From Neptunomonas qingdaonensis (lineage in GTDB: Bacteria > Pseudomonadota > Gammaproteobacteria > Pseudomonadales > Balneatricaceae), in contig NZ_FOOU01000009.1 of assembly GCF_900113275.1 (NCBI RefSeq), forward strand, positions 1-64,000: a stretch of 64,000 bases of DNA, in the 5' to 3' direction. This document shows positions 1-8,038 of the stretch, piece by piece. Below the pieces are notes generated by a model. It was not told the DNA's origin and did not search any database. It saw only the letters and a list, made by a program, of their open reading frames with translations. Position numbers and translations under genes: made by a program. Every line of letters begins with the position of its first letter. Within the stretch, counting starts at the first letter, position 1.

Positions 1-1
1 T

Positions 2-408
<407 letters not shown>

Positions 409-438
409 CTGTTCCCAGAATCCCTCCCAATAATTGCA

Positions 439-500
439 CGAATTACGGGACAGTTTACTTAATTCAATCTGCGAATTACGGGACAGTTTACTTAATTCAA
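439..500. repeat. 29-bp unit repeated twice (spacing 33)
   Basis: The unit starting CGAATTACGGGACAGTTTAC and ending TTAATTCAA occurs at 439-467 and again at 472-500 without a mismatch. It shares the GGGACAGTTTACTTAA core with the larger palindromic module on either side. Arrays of this core are, as far as I recall, often found beside REP-associated (Y1) transposase genes in marine gammaproteobacteria. No transposase is present here. Confidence 0.85.
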
Positions 501-629
501 CCTGGCTTAGGACTAGCTACGTGCGGACTTTACATACGAATCGCACATAGCGTTTTACTAAGAGTGATGTAGCTTGATCCAAGTATCGCACCCAGATGTT
601 TAAATAGGTATTGGATAATGTCTGATTAA

Positions 630-854
630 TACCGGACGTTTAAAGTAGCTATAACAAATACAGCGTCTGATACGTGCTCAACTACTGAATGCGCAAAACA
701 CCTGAATAAAAAATACTATTACCGTTGTGATGGTGGTGACTGCCCTATACAAGCAAACACTTGGTATTCTATTCTTGGTAGCTGCACTTCTGGCGGACAG
801 TCGTACCTTTCTTCATGCAAAGTATACTTTGGCTCAGTTGACGCATGCAGTTAA
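630..854 (+). pseudogene. Cysteine-rich open frame without a start codon
   Basis: A 74-codon open frame follows an in-frame TAA at 627-629 and ends with TAA at 852-854. It has no ATG, GTG or TTG near its beginning. The product would contain seven cysteines (for example YYYRCDGGDC, LGSCTSGGQ, FGSVDACS), a pattern typical of a disulfide-bonded secreted peptide. It lies between two copies of the palindromic module. It may be the 3' end of a captured gene, or chance. I do not recognise the family. Confidence 0.35.
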
Positions 855-866
855 TTTCCTCTAAAC

Positions 867-954
867 AGACTGTTATGTGTTTAAACAGCACACCGGATTT
901 CGGGGACAGTTTACTTAACCCAGCCTACTTTAAGGAATTAAGTAAACTGTCCCC
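867..954. repeat. Palindromic repeat module, copy B (perfect 17-bp arms)
   Basis: Second copy of the module at 329-416. GGGGACAGTTTACTTAA (902-918) and its exact reverse complement (938-954) flank a 19-base loop, so the transcript or single strand could fold into a strong hairpin. Preservation of the arms suggests this copy is younger or under selection compared with copy A. Confidence 0.9.
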
Positions 955-1002
955 GTAATTATCATACCTTTGTCGAATATAGTTTATCGCACCAGCGCTG
1001 AG

Positions 1003-1030
1003 GAATTGAGTAAACTGTCCCCGGAATTCC
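1003..1030. repeat. Single inverted arm of the same repeat family
   Basis: GAATTGAGTAAACTGTCCCC followed by GGAATTCC is the reverse-strand form of the GGGGACAGTTTACT core seen upstream. It ends about 25 bases before the ribosome-binding site of the next gene. With the arms at 364-416, 439-500 and 902-954, this closes a cluster of about 0.7 kb. Confidence 0.8.
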
Positions 1031-1068
1031 TGCCCGGAATTACCAATTCTATTTAAGGAAGAATATTG

Positions 1069-1575
1069 ATGAAGTTAAAATCCACCGTATTATCTTTATT
1101 GGCAGTCACAGCCATTGCACACGCTCAAACATCGTATGCTGAGGCTTGCTACGATGTCAGCGGTTCTATTAAAACCAAGAATATCTCCCCTACTGCTCAA
1201 GTTGGAGAAATAGATTTAACCTTGCAAAATGACTCTGGGGTGTTTTTTAGTGAAAGTGGATCCTTAGACGGTAAGGTGACTAGCAGCTCTGCAGAACTTG
1301 GAACAACTATTTTGGATCACAAAGTTAAATTCCCAAAAGGCAACCACTTCAAAACGAAGGGTGATTTGGCGAAAATAACCGGAATATCAGGGGCTGAACA
1401 AGATGGCACGCCTTGTGCGTTTTTTGTTAGTGAAGCAATAAGTGACATTCCCAAGGGAACTAGAATGTTTAAAAATGTTACCAGTGTCAACGTTACCGCA
1501 AACGGGGTTCTGAATAATTGTTCTTACCTCAATGAAAACGTTTTGACGCTCTCAGGGCAAATTTGCTTAAAGTAA
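1069..1575 (+). CDS. Secreted protein of unknown function
   Basis: A 168-residue protein. The ATG at 1069 is preferred over the in-frame TTG just before it because AAGGAAG lies at 1055-1061. The N-terminus (MKLKSTVLSLLAVTAIAHAQ, then TSYAEA) is a clear signal peptide, so the mature protein is exported. The remainder is rich in Ser, Thr, Gly and Asn, with five cysteines in the full precursor (including one just after the signal peptide and two near the C-terminus), as in small disulfide-stabilised periplasmic or extracellular beta proteins. I do not recognise a family. It stands alone directly after the repeat cluster, which suggests acquired DNA. Confidence 0.7.
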   Translation: MKLKSTVLSLLAVTAIAHAQTSYAEACYDVSGSIKTKNISPTAQVGEIDLTLQNDSGVFFSESGSLDGKVTSSSAELGTTILDHKVKFPKGNHFKTKGDLAKITGISGAEQDGTPCAFFVSEAISDIPKGTRMFKNVTSVNVTANGVLNNCSYLNENVLTLSGQICLK

Positions 1576-2062
1576 CGTACTAGCACTTGGCCTCAACTAG
1601 AACTGCTGTTGAAAGGTTCATCTAAATGATGAAGCTCTGTATAGTTCAGTTCGGGGCTTCTATCCCTTTGTTCAGTTTCCTGCTGGGCTGTAAGCTATTT
1701 AACAATTCCAGTAAGACACATTTTTTCTGCGACTGAAAAATATTTTTGACGTCGCTGCTTTTCCGCCGTGCCACAAAATAACTTCGTTAATTGTTCTTGA
1801 TCTACCGTTGTGCAAGATGAGTAATCAGTCGATCCTATTTATTTCTATTCATTAAACAGTCACCACAAAACATTCGTCATCCTATCTGACCAGACTCTTC
1901 TAGCCGAGACTTCCAGCTTAAGTTTAAGCTACTACATATTAGTCATATTTTTTCTGACTAATGGCGGCGGACTTTTGACTAACTTGTAAGCGCCTGACTT
2001 GTAAGCGCCTGACTTGCAGGCGCTTAGCCAGGCTACCCTGCTAGAATTATTGAATTTTTATT
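1576..2062. other. Intergenic stretch, no gene seen
   Basis: About 490 bases between the secreted-protein gene and the 3' end of the carbonic anhydrase gene. No frame with convincing coding character is visible on either strand. The only structure noted is the 15-bp tandem repeat and hairpin at 1982-2026. Confidence 0.6.
1982..2026. repeat. 15-bp tandem repeat (x3) ending in a hairpin
   Basis: ACTTGTAAGCGCCTG occurs at 1982-1996 and 1997-2011, followed by a variant, ACTTGCAGGCGCTTA, at 2012-2026. TAAGCGCCTG (2002-2011) and CAGGCGCTTA (2017-2026) form a perfect 10-bp stem with a 5-base loop. It lies past the 3' end of the carbonic anhydrase gene, so it could act as a weak terminator, although no T-run follows on the minus strand. 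Confidence 0.75.
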
Positions 2063-2677
2063 TTACTCAAAAAACGTGACTTCGCCCGTTTCCAGCGAAT
2101 ATTTGGCACCGATGATTTTTAAATCACCTTTCATCACCAGTTGCTCAAGGATCTGTGATCCGTGTCTGAGATGATTGGTGGCGGCTAGCATATTGGCATG
2201 GATGCAGGCGGTTAACAGTTTATCCGGATCCTGATGCACCCCTGACTCAAACAGGGGTTGTATGCTGGGCCTGATGCGATTGACGATGGACATTACATTG
2301 GATGACGATGTGGCCTGCGACGGATTTTTTAGCTCATTCAGCGTTGCGGTCACTGCGCCACATTTTGAGTGGCCAAGCACAACAACTAATGGGGTGCCGA
2401 ATTGTTCGGCAGCAAATTCAACGCTACCCACTTGAGAGGGCGCAACTATATTACCGGCGACCCGGATAACAAACAGATCGCCCAGCCCCTGATCAAAGAT
2501 AATTTCTGCGGGGACTCTGGAATCTGAGCATCCCAGCACGATAGCGAACGGTTCCTGCCCTCCGACAAAACCTGCCCGGTTAGTTGATTTTATGTCAGTC
2601 TCGAGGCTGCGCACGCCTGACATAAAACGCTGATTGCCTGCTTTCAATCTTGCGAGTGCTTCATTTGCTGTAATCAT
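2063..2677 (-). CDS. Beta-class carbonic anhydrase
   Basis: A 204-residue enzyme that interconverts CO2 and bicarbonate. The zinc-site residues of beta carbonic anhydrases are visible: Cys50-Ser-Asp52-Ser-Arg54, His103 and Cys106 in GHSKCGAV. Length is normal for the family and the whole Pro_CA domain is present. The protein is probably cytoplasmic, since no signal peptide is seen. It is transcribed from the same strand as the EamA transporter upstream, 27 bases away, and may share its transcript. Which housekeeping paralogue it is (Can or CynT type) cannot be decided here. Confidence 0.93.
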   Translation of the reverse strand: MITANEALARLKAGNQRFMSGVRSLETDIKSTNRAGFVGGQEPFAIVLGCSDSRVPAEIIFDQGLGDLFVIRVAGNIVAPSQVGSVEFAAEQFGTPLVVVLGHSKCGAVTATLNELKNPSQATSSSNVMSIVNRIRPSIQPLFESGVHQDPDKLLTACIHANMLAATNHLRHGSQILEQLVMKGDLKIIGAKYSLETGEVTFFE

Positions 2678-2704
2678 GGTGCCCTGCTTATAAACATTGC
2701 TAAA

Positions 2705-3589
2705 TTAATTTTTTATGGCTTTGGCTGGTGGTTTTTTCAGCATCGCCATTAATCCTGCCAGTGTTATTAACATCATGCCCAGCCAGGTGTTCCAACCGAG
2801 GCTTTCTTCCCAGATCCACCAGCCAAACAGTGCCGCAAACACAACCGAGCCATAAGTAAACGGCCCTAACTGCCCTGCGGGTGCGTAACTGTAGCCTTTA
2901 CTGAGCAACAATTGCGCTACCGTAGAGGTGGATGCCAATAGTATTAACCACCCGTATTGAATGGTCGTTGGCGTTTGCCACACCAGCAAAGCGGGAATAG
3001 CTGATAATGTAGCACTGAAAAAGGCGAAGTAAAATACGATTCTTTGCGGACTTTCTGTACCCACCATGCGGCGGATAGTGACTTTTGCCAGTGCGCCTAG
3101 CATGGCACCTAACACAGCGATGATGACAACAAAGTTGAGACTGCCTTCATGCGGGTTAAGAACAAAGTAGACGCCTATAAAGCCAACCAGTATTGCCAGT
3201 TTAGCGCGTCCGCTGATACTTTCGCCCAGCCAATAAAGCGCGATTAACGGCATAAAAAACGGCGCAGTTTGTTTAAGCAATGCCGCCTGCGCCAGCGGGA
3301 GGTGTCCCCATGAATAGAACAAACAGCTCATGGCGGTTACGCCAACGGCAGCACGCATAATATGAAAGCGTAACAGCTGTGTGCGGATCGCTTTACTGCC
3401 ATTTCTGAGCAGCCAGGGTATGAGTAACATCAGCCCAAACAGGTTGCGCATAAAAACGATAATTTCGGTGGGTAATTCACCGCTGATCTGCTTAATGACC
3501 ATCCCTGAAAAAACCAGAAACAGTTCAGCCAGCAGGATCAGTAAGGCGCCTTTATAGATGGCGTTATCTGTAGCGGTGGAGTTCGTCAT
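2705..3589 (-). CDS. EamA/DMT-superfamily inner-membrane transporter
   Basis: A 294-residue hydrophobic protein with about ten predicted membrane segments arranged as two EamA repeats, for example ALLILLAELFLVFSGMVI near the start and LGMMLITLAGLMAMLKKP at the end. EamA proteins of this size export metabolites or amino acids, but the substrate cannot be read from sequence. The C-terminus is basic and cytoplasmic. It sits between the M16 protease and carbonic anhydrase genes on the same strand. No convincing Shine-Dalgarno precedes the ATG, so the start is moderately sure. Confidence 0.85.
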   Translation of the reverse strand: MTNSTATDNAIYKGALLILLAELFLVFSGMVIKQISGELPTEIIVFMRNLFGLMLLIPWLLRNGSKAIRTQLLRFHIMRAAVGVTAMSCLFYSWGHLPLAQAALLKQTAPFFMPLIALYWLGESISGRAKLAILVGFIGVYFVLNPHEGSLNFVVIIAVLGAMLGALAKVTIRRMVGTESPQRIVFYFAFFSATLSAIPALLVWQTPTTIQYGWLILLASTSTVAQLLLSKGYSYAPAGQLGPFTYGSVVFAALFGWWIWEESLGWNTWLGMMLITLAGLMAMLKKPPAKAIKN

Positions 3590-3598
3590 AACGACAAG

Positions 3599-3616
3599 AG
3601 CACCCTTGCGGGTGCT
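3599..3616 (-). terminator. Short hairpin between protease and EamA genes
   Basis: AGCACCC (3599-3605) pairs with GGGTGCT (3610-3616) around a 4-base loop. It follows the M16 protease stop on the minus strand and precedes the EamA start. There is no clean T-run, so it may attenuate rather than stop transcription. Confidence 0.4.
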
Positions 3617-3643
3617 CCAATGGCCTTTTGCTGATGGGATGGC

Positions 3644-6559
3644 TTACAGCGCGATCACTTCAAACTGATCGGCCAGGCTTTTGGCTTTTTCGACACTGGT
3701 GACTGCCGCAATACTCGCCAATTCAGGCTTAAGGTACTGCGCGGCAACACGTTTCAGATCTTTCAGGCTGACCTTGAGAATCTGCTGACGGAATGCACGG
3801 CGCTGTTCTGCCGTACGACCAAACAAGGCGCTGTGATATGCCCCTTTCGCTTCGCCTGCGGGTGAGCCGGGTTTATCGATAGAGCTGACGACACCGAGTA
3901 TCGCTTCTTCCAGCTTGGCTGCATCGTGTTCATTATCCAGCAACCAGTTTATCGATGCGTCAAAATCCTCCAGCGTTTCCGTTAAGCGCGGATCACGGTA
4001 GGAGAAGAAACGGAATACCGCTTCGCCGCTATCCTGCCCTGCTCCCGAACCATAAGCGCCGCCTTTTTCACGGATGGCGCGATGCAGGTAACCATTTCGC
4101 AGAAAATCTCCCAGAATGGTCAGCGGTGCCGCATCAGCATGATCTACCGGTACCGTTGGGTAGGCTTTTGCACAGAAGCTGACTTGTGTGCTGGTAGTCC
4201 AAAGCTGCTTAACCGTTTCACGGGTTGCTTTCAGTTTCAGGCGTGAAACGCTGGCCACTGGTGCTGTCTGCCATTGATTCTTCAACGACGTAATGAGCTG
4301 ATCCTTCTGCTCTGGCTCAGCCACTAAGAGGAAGCGACGTGGTGCCTGTTTGATTTTCTCATGCATCGCCACCAGCTTGGCTGAGAGCGCCTGCAAGGCA
4401 GCGGCATCATCCAGCTGCTTATCCAGCGTTTTAACAAAACGGATGCTTTCCAGCCCGCGGGATTGTTGATCAACCCATGCTGCAGGACTGAGACGCGCCG
4501 CCGCTGCCATGATCGCCAGACTATGACCCTGGCCGGTGATGCTCTGTTCTTTACGGCTACGTTGTTGTGAAACAATTTCACGTAGACGTGTAGTTTCGTC
4601 AAAACGTGCATCGTTGAGTGTTTCATATAGTAGGTGCGTTAGCGCCTCCTGATTATGTAACAATGCTTTACCAGAGATAACAAAGTAACCACTGACGTTT
4701 TGTTCATCATCAGTTGCACCTCGCATGGTAGAGAAGGCATGGACGCCACCGGATACCTGCACATGATACTGCTGGTTTTCCTGATAAGAACGTTCGCCAC
4801 ATCCCAGCTCTGTCAGACAGTGACTGAACAGCGGCATAATCTGTAGTTCTTCTTCACTCAACTCAGGAAGGTCGACAATTACCTGCTGATAAACAAGGCC
4901 GTTGGTGCCCTGCCCATACCAATCCAGTGACTGCCCTGCCAATACCTGCTGCTCACTTACCGGAACATGCATCTCGACGGGTACATCCTGCAGGGTGACT
5001 TTAGGTAGGATTGATTCATCATCCTGTTGCGTCTGACGTGCTTCCAGCGCCGCTGCCTGATCTATCACAAACTGTTTTTGCTCGTCTGACATAGCCGCTT
5101 TTATGGTGGCCAGCTTGGCTTTTTCGTCACGCTCTTTACGTTCTGTCATTTTATTATCAGGACGTAAGGTTAGGCGTACACGATGGGTGTTTTCAATCAG
5201 TAGTTCGCGAATCATCGAAGGAATAAAGTCGGTATCCTTAATCAACTCGTGCAGCTCTTCCAAGACAGGGTCAAGATTCAAGAGTGCAATGGGATCACCA
5301 CGATGAACCGCGGATGATACCGATGCCATGATCAGATTAAGACCATAAGGATAGCCATCACCGCTAATCTCGCGCTGACCTAATTCCAGCTGATGCAACT
5401 GCGCTTCAACCATGGATTGGGGTACGCCCTCTTCTGCAACGCGTTGCAATGTATCGATGACCAGCTTTTCAAACGCCGCAGCGCTTTCCGGCTCACTGCC
5501 TTCAAGACCGCACATGAAAGACATCTGGCGATTGGAATCTTCCAAACCACATAAAGGCGAAGGCGCGCTACCCAGCTCGGAAGACTCCAGTGCATAACGC
5601 AATGGCGATGCACTGTTATCCAGTAATACGCGTGATAACAGATGGGCTTTGAGCTGTTCTTTCAGGTCAATTGAATTCCCCAGCAACCAGGACATTACAT
5701 GATGGGTTTTGCCAGAAATATCTTCTTCGTCCAATGCGTATGCTTCTTCTACGCTTAACGGCGCAAACAGACGCTTTTCATCGGTCACAGCAATATTAAT
5801 ATCCAGCTTTTCAAACGTATTGAGCGCCTGATCTTGCATACGGCTTTGTAACTCTTCAGCCGGGATGTTACCAAACGTCATAAAGACGGCGTTACTTGGG
5901 TGGTAATGCGTACGATAAAAAGCCAGCAACTCGTCATAGGACAGATCAGTAATGCTGTCTGGATCACCACCGCTGTTGTAATGATAAGTAACCGTCGGGA
6001 ACAGGTACTTAGTCGCTGTTTGCCATAAAGTAGAAACAGGTGAGCTCATGGCTCCTTTCATTTCATTAAGAACCACACCTTTATACACCAGCGCGGATTC
6101 TGCGTTGTCTGCTTCTTCAAACTCGACACGATGACCTTCCTGAGCAAAGTCGAGCGGATCCAGGCGGGAAAAGAAAGTTGCATCCAGATACACATCCAGC
6201 AGATTGAAAAAATCTTTACGGTTCTGGCTGGCAAAAGGATATGCCGTCCAGTCTGAGCTGGTGAATGCATTCATAAAGGTATTTAAAGAACGGCGGGTCA
6301 TCATGAAGAACGGATCACGAACCGGATAGTGTTCACTGCCACACAAGGCAGTATGCTCGAGGATATGAGCCACTCCTTTTGAGTCCATGGGCACTGTTCT
6401 GAACGCTACCAGAAACACATTTTCATCTTGGTCTGCTGCGATGTGATAATGCATCGCACCAGTCACTTTATGCTTGTACTCTTCTACACAGACATTAAGC
6501 GACTCTATTTTTTCAGAACGGATAAAGTCAAAACTGGGATGACCATTTGCTGCTGGCAT
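3644..6559 (-). CDS. M16C (PreP-like) zinc metalloprotease
   Basis: A 971-residue peptidase of the insulinase superfamily. The inverted zinc motif His65-x-x-Glu68-His69 (HILEHTALCG) lies in the N-terminal domain, with the downstream NEMKGAM segment supplying the third metal ligand. The length, with four successive M16-type domains in one chain, fits the PreP/falcilysin subfamily (M16C) that degrades peptides up to a few dozen residues. No signal peptide is visible, so it is probably cytoplasmic. The gene is alone at the head of a minus-strand run. The AT-rich upstream region is shared with the divergent phasin promoter. Confidence 0.92.
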   Translation of the reverse strand: MPAANGHPSFDFIRSEKIESLNVCVEEYKHKVTGAMHYHIAADQDENVFLVAFRTVPMDSKGVAHILEHTALCGSEHYPVRDPFFMMTRRSLNTFMNAFTSSDWTAYPFASQNRKDFFNLLDVYLDATFFSRLDPLDFAQEGHRVEFEEADNAESALVYKGVVLNEMKGAMSSPVSTLWQTATKYLFPTVTYHYNSGGDPDSITDLSYDELLAFYRTHYHPSNAVFMTFGNIPAEELQSRMQDQALNTFEKLDINIAVTDEKRLFAPLSVEEAYALDEEDISGKTHHVMSWLLGNSIDLKEQLKAHLLSRVLLDNSASPLRYALESSELGSAPSPLCGLEDSNRQMSFMCGLEGSEPESAAAFEKLVIDTLQRVAEEGVPQSMVEAQLHQLELGQREISGDGYPYGLNLIMASVSSAVHRGDPIALLNLDPVLEELHELIKDTDFIPSMIRELLIENTHRVRLTLRPDNKMTERKERDEKAKLATIKAAMSDEQKQFVIDQAAALEARQTQQDDESILPKVTLQDVPVEMHVPVSEQQVLAGQSLDWYGQGTNGLVYQQVIVDLPELSEEELQIMPLFSHCLTELGCGERSYQENQQYHVQVSGGVHAFSTMRGATDDEQNVSGYFVISGKALLHNQEALTHLLYETLNDARFDETTRLREIVSQQRSRKEQSITGQGHSLAIMAAAARLSPAAWVDQQSRGLESIRFVKTLDKQLDDAAALQALSAKLVAMHEKIKQAPRRFLLVAEPEQKDQLITSLKNQWQTAPVASVSRLKLKATRETVKQLWTTSTQVSFCAKAYPTVPVDHADAAPLTILGDFLRNGYLHRAIREKGGAYGSGAGQDSGEAVFRFFSYRDPRLTETLEDFDASINWLLDNEHDAAKLEEAILGVVSSIDKPGSPAGEAKGAYHSALFGRTAEQRRAFRQQILKVSLKDLKRVAAQYLKPELASIAAVTSVEKAKSLADQFEVIAL

Positions 6560-6829
6560 ATAAATTTACTTTCCTTATTTCATCAATCTGTAACAGGCTC
6601 TCAGCACACTATTGTGCGTTGCGTAAGTGAATTGTAACGGCAAAAGGTGGCTTTGCGTATCAGATTTAGGCCAAGTGCACCTGCAAAATAGATTTTTTCT
6701 TATTTAAGATATGAAAATATATTGATAACAATCAAATCAATTTTTTTTAAGATATGCTCAAATAGCTTGATTAAACTTCATAAATACAAACAATTACCTC
6801 TTTTTGATTGCACCTATAAAATATTTTAT

Positions 6830-6838
6830 TGCGCTGCA
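6830..6838 (+). promoter_or_regulatory. Possible PhaR operator upstream of phasin -35 box
   Basis: TGC-GCT-GCA within TTGCGCTGCACAA, ten bases before the -35 hexamer. PhaR regulators are known to bind TGC/GCA-containing dyads in phasin promoters. The assignment here is inference from position and a phaR gene 10 kb away. Confidence 0.4.
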
Positions 6839-6847
6839 CAAAAAGGA

Positions 6848-6876
6848 TTGACAAGCGAAAAATCAATCTCTATTAT
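6848..6876 (+). promoter_or_regulatory. Sigma-70 promoter of the phasin gene
   Basis: TTGACA (6848-6853), a 17-base spacer and TATTAT (6871-6876): an optimal -35 box and a near-optimal -10 box at the ideal distance. Transcription would start near 6883, leaving a leader of about 50 bases before the ATG at 6936. Such a strong promoter fits phasins, which are abundant granule coat proteins. Confidence 0.85.
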
Positions 6877-6886
6877 TAGCCCATAT

Positions 6887-6899
6887 GTTGCATCGCAAC
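6887..6899 (+). promoter_or_regulatory. Possible PhaR operator at the phasin transcription start
   Basis: GTTGC-ATC-GCAAC is a perfect 13-base palindrome containing TGC-N3-GCA, immediately after the expected transcription start. Binding there would block initiation, as known for PhaR repression of phasin genes. Binding by this PhaR is inferred. Confidence 0.5.
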
Positions 6900-6935
6900 A
6901 AAAAAGAAAAACTGCTGCTTACCGAGGATTTTAAA

Positions 6936-7514
6936 ATGTACGAAGATATGATGAAAGATGTTCATACTAAAATGAAGCCTGTAACTGATATGGCTGAAAT
7001 CAATAAAACTACTGCTGAAAAACTTATATCTCTGCAGACTGAATACGTTACTGACCTGTTCAATTCTGGTCTGGCTCAGATGAAAGCATTGAGCGAAGTT
7101 AAAGAGCCTAAAGCAGCTATCGAACTTCAGGTTAAATACTTCAAAGACTTAGAAGCTAAGCTGACTAACGTTGCTGAAAAAGAGATCGCTACTCTGACTT
7201 CTGCTAAAGAGCAGTTGACTGAGCTGGTAGAGAAAGGCGTTTCTGAAATGTCTGACGTTCCAGCAATGGCTGATGTAACTAAATTCATGCAGACAGCTCA
7301 GGAAAAAATGACTGAACTGACTGAAACTCCAGTTGTGGCTGAAATGACTAAGTTCATGCAGACTGCTCAGGAACAGATGACTGAAGCTGCTAAAGCTTTC
7401 ACTCCAGAAGTTGTTGCTCCTAAAGCTGCTCCAGCTCCTGCTGCTCCTAAAGCTGCTCCTGCTGCTGCCGCTCCTAAAGCTGCTCCTAAAGCTGCTGCAC
7501 GCAAAGCAAACTAA
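6936..7514 (+). CDS. Phasin (PHA granule-associated protein)
   Basis: A 192-residue protein. The ATG at 6936 is chosen because GAGGA lies seven bases upstream. An earlier in-frame ATG at 6885 would be almost leaderless given the promoter. Residues up to about 150 are helical and Met/Lys/Glu-rich, typical of phasin_2 proteins that coat polyhydroxyalkanoate granules. A stretch containing TKFMQTAQE(K/Q)MTE occurs twice, an internal duplication. The last 40 residues are an Ala/Pro/Lys tail with KAAP repeats, resembling PhaF or histone H1-like tails that can touch DNA. It is monocistronic, with strong promoter and terminator. Confidence 0.88.
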   Translation: MYEDMMKDVHTKMKPVTDMAEINKTTAEKLISLQTEYVTDLFNSGLAQMKALSEVKEPKAAIELQVKYFKDLEAKLTNVAEKEIATLTSAKEQLTELVEKGVSEMSDVPAMADVTKFMQTAQEKMTELTETPVVAEMTKFMQTAQEQMTEAAKAFTPEVVAPKAAPAPAAPKAAPAAAAPKAAPKAAARKAN

Positions 7515-7523
7515 GAAATATAA

Positions 7524-7545
7524 TCAGGAGGTTTTCGCCTCCTGA
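7524..7545 (+). terminator. First hairpin after the phasin gene
   Basis: TCAGGAGG and CCTCCTGA flank TTTTCG, directly before the stronger T-tailed hairpin. The pair probably acts together to stop or protect the abundant phasin mRNA. Confidence 0.6.
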
Positions 7546-7551
7546 TCATCT

Positions 7552-7579
7552 AAAAAGCCGCTTCTATAGCGGCTTTTTT
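7552..7579 (+). terminator. Rho-independent terminator of the phasin gene
   Basis: AAAAAGCCGC (7552-7561) pairs with GCGGCTTTTT (7569-7578), followed by further T. This is a textbook intrinsic terminator, and the A-rich 5' side makes it usable from both strands. Confidence 0.92.
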
Positions 7580-7668
7580 GTGTCTGCTTTCCTGCTCTAT
7601 AACGCTTGTTCCTTAGTCTTGATAACTCCCGTTTGTCACACTTGTTTACTCATTATCTCTTGCAAAGA

Positions 7669-7959
7669 TCACAGCGTAAGATCAGGCCTGATAACAAAGT
7701 CGTTGTAGGACTCATCAAGTTCAACTGTTTCAGAAACTACATCAACAACATTGGCGAGTTCCGGGCCTAGTTGCAACCAGGCTTCAACCTGTCTAACCGC
7801 ATTACTTTCACCACACAGCATCACCTGCACACGCCCATCAGACACGTTGCGGGCCCACCCGGTTAAACCTTGAGATAATGCCTGATCAACCGTAGACTGG
7901 CGAAACCATACGCCTTGCACATGCCCGCTGACAAAAGCACTGATACAAATTTTTGCCAC
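7669..7959 (-). CDS. acyP: Acylphosphatase (GTG start)
   Basis: A 96-residue enzyme that hydrolyses carboxyl-phosphate bonds such as that of acetyl phosphate. The active-site loop VQGVWFRQ provides the phosphate-binding arginine, and the asparagine in GWARNVSDGRVQ is the catalytic partner. The frame is open further upstream, but the GTG at 7959 has a strong GGGAGG five bases before it and gives the normal family length. It lies 79 bases beyond the YihY gene on the same strand. Confidence 0.9.
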   Translation of the reverse strand: MAKICISAFVSGHVQGVWFRQSTVDQALSQGLTGWARNVSDGRVQVMLCGESNAVRQVEAWLQLGPELANVVDVVSETVELDESYNDFVIRPDLTL

Positions 7960-8038
7960 AGCTACCTCCCTCTCTTTAAACATTTTGGTTGAACGTTGAT
8001 TATACTTTATGCATAGAACGTATATTGGCAAAACGTAC

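Larger units (their letters stand above)
6560..6935. other. Divergent regulatory region between M16 protease and phasin genes
   Basis: About 375 AT-rich bases with no convincing gene. The right half carries the phasin promoter and two TGC-N3-GCA motifs, which are listed separately. The protease promoter should lie in the left half but no clear boxes were picked out. Confidence 0.6.

Noticed and set aside
6885-6935. Upstream ATG extension of the phasin gene
   Set aside because: The promoter's expected start is at about 6883, which leaves no ribosome site; the ATG at 6936 has GAGGA at the right distance and matches phasin N-termini.
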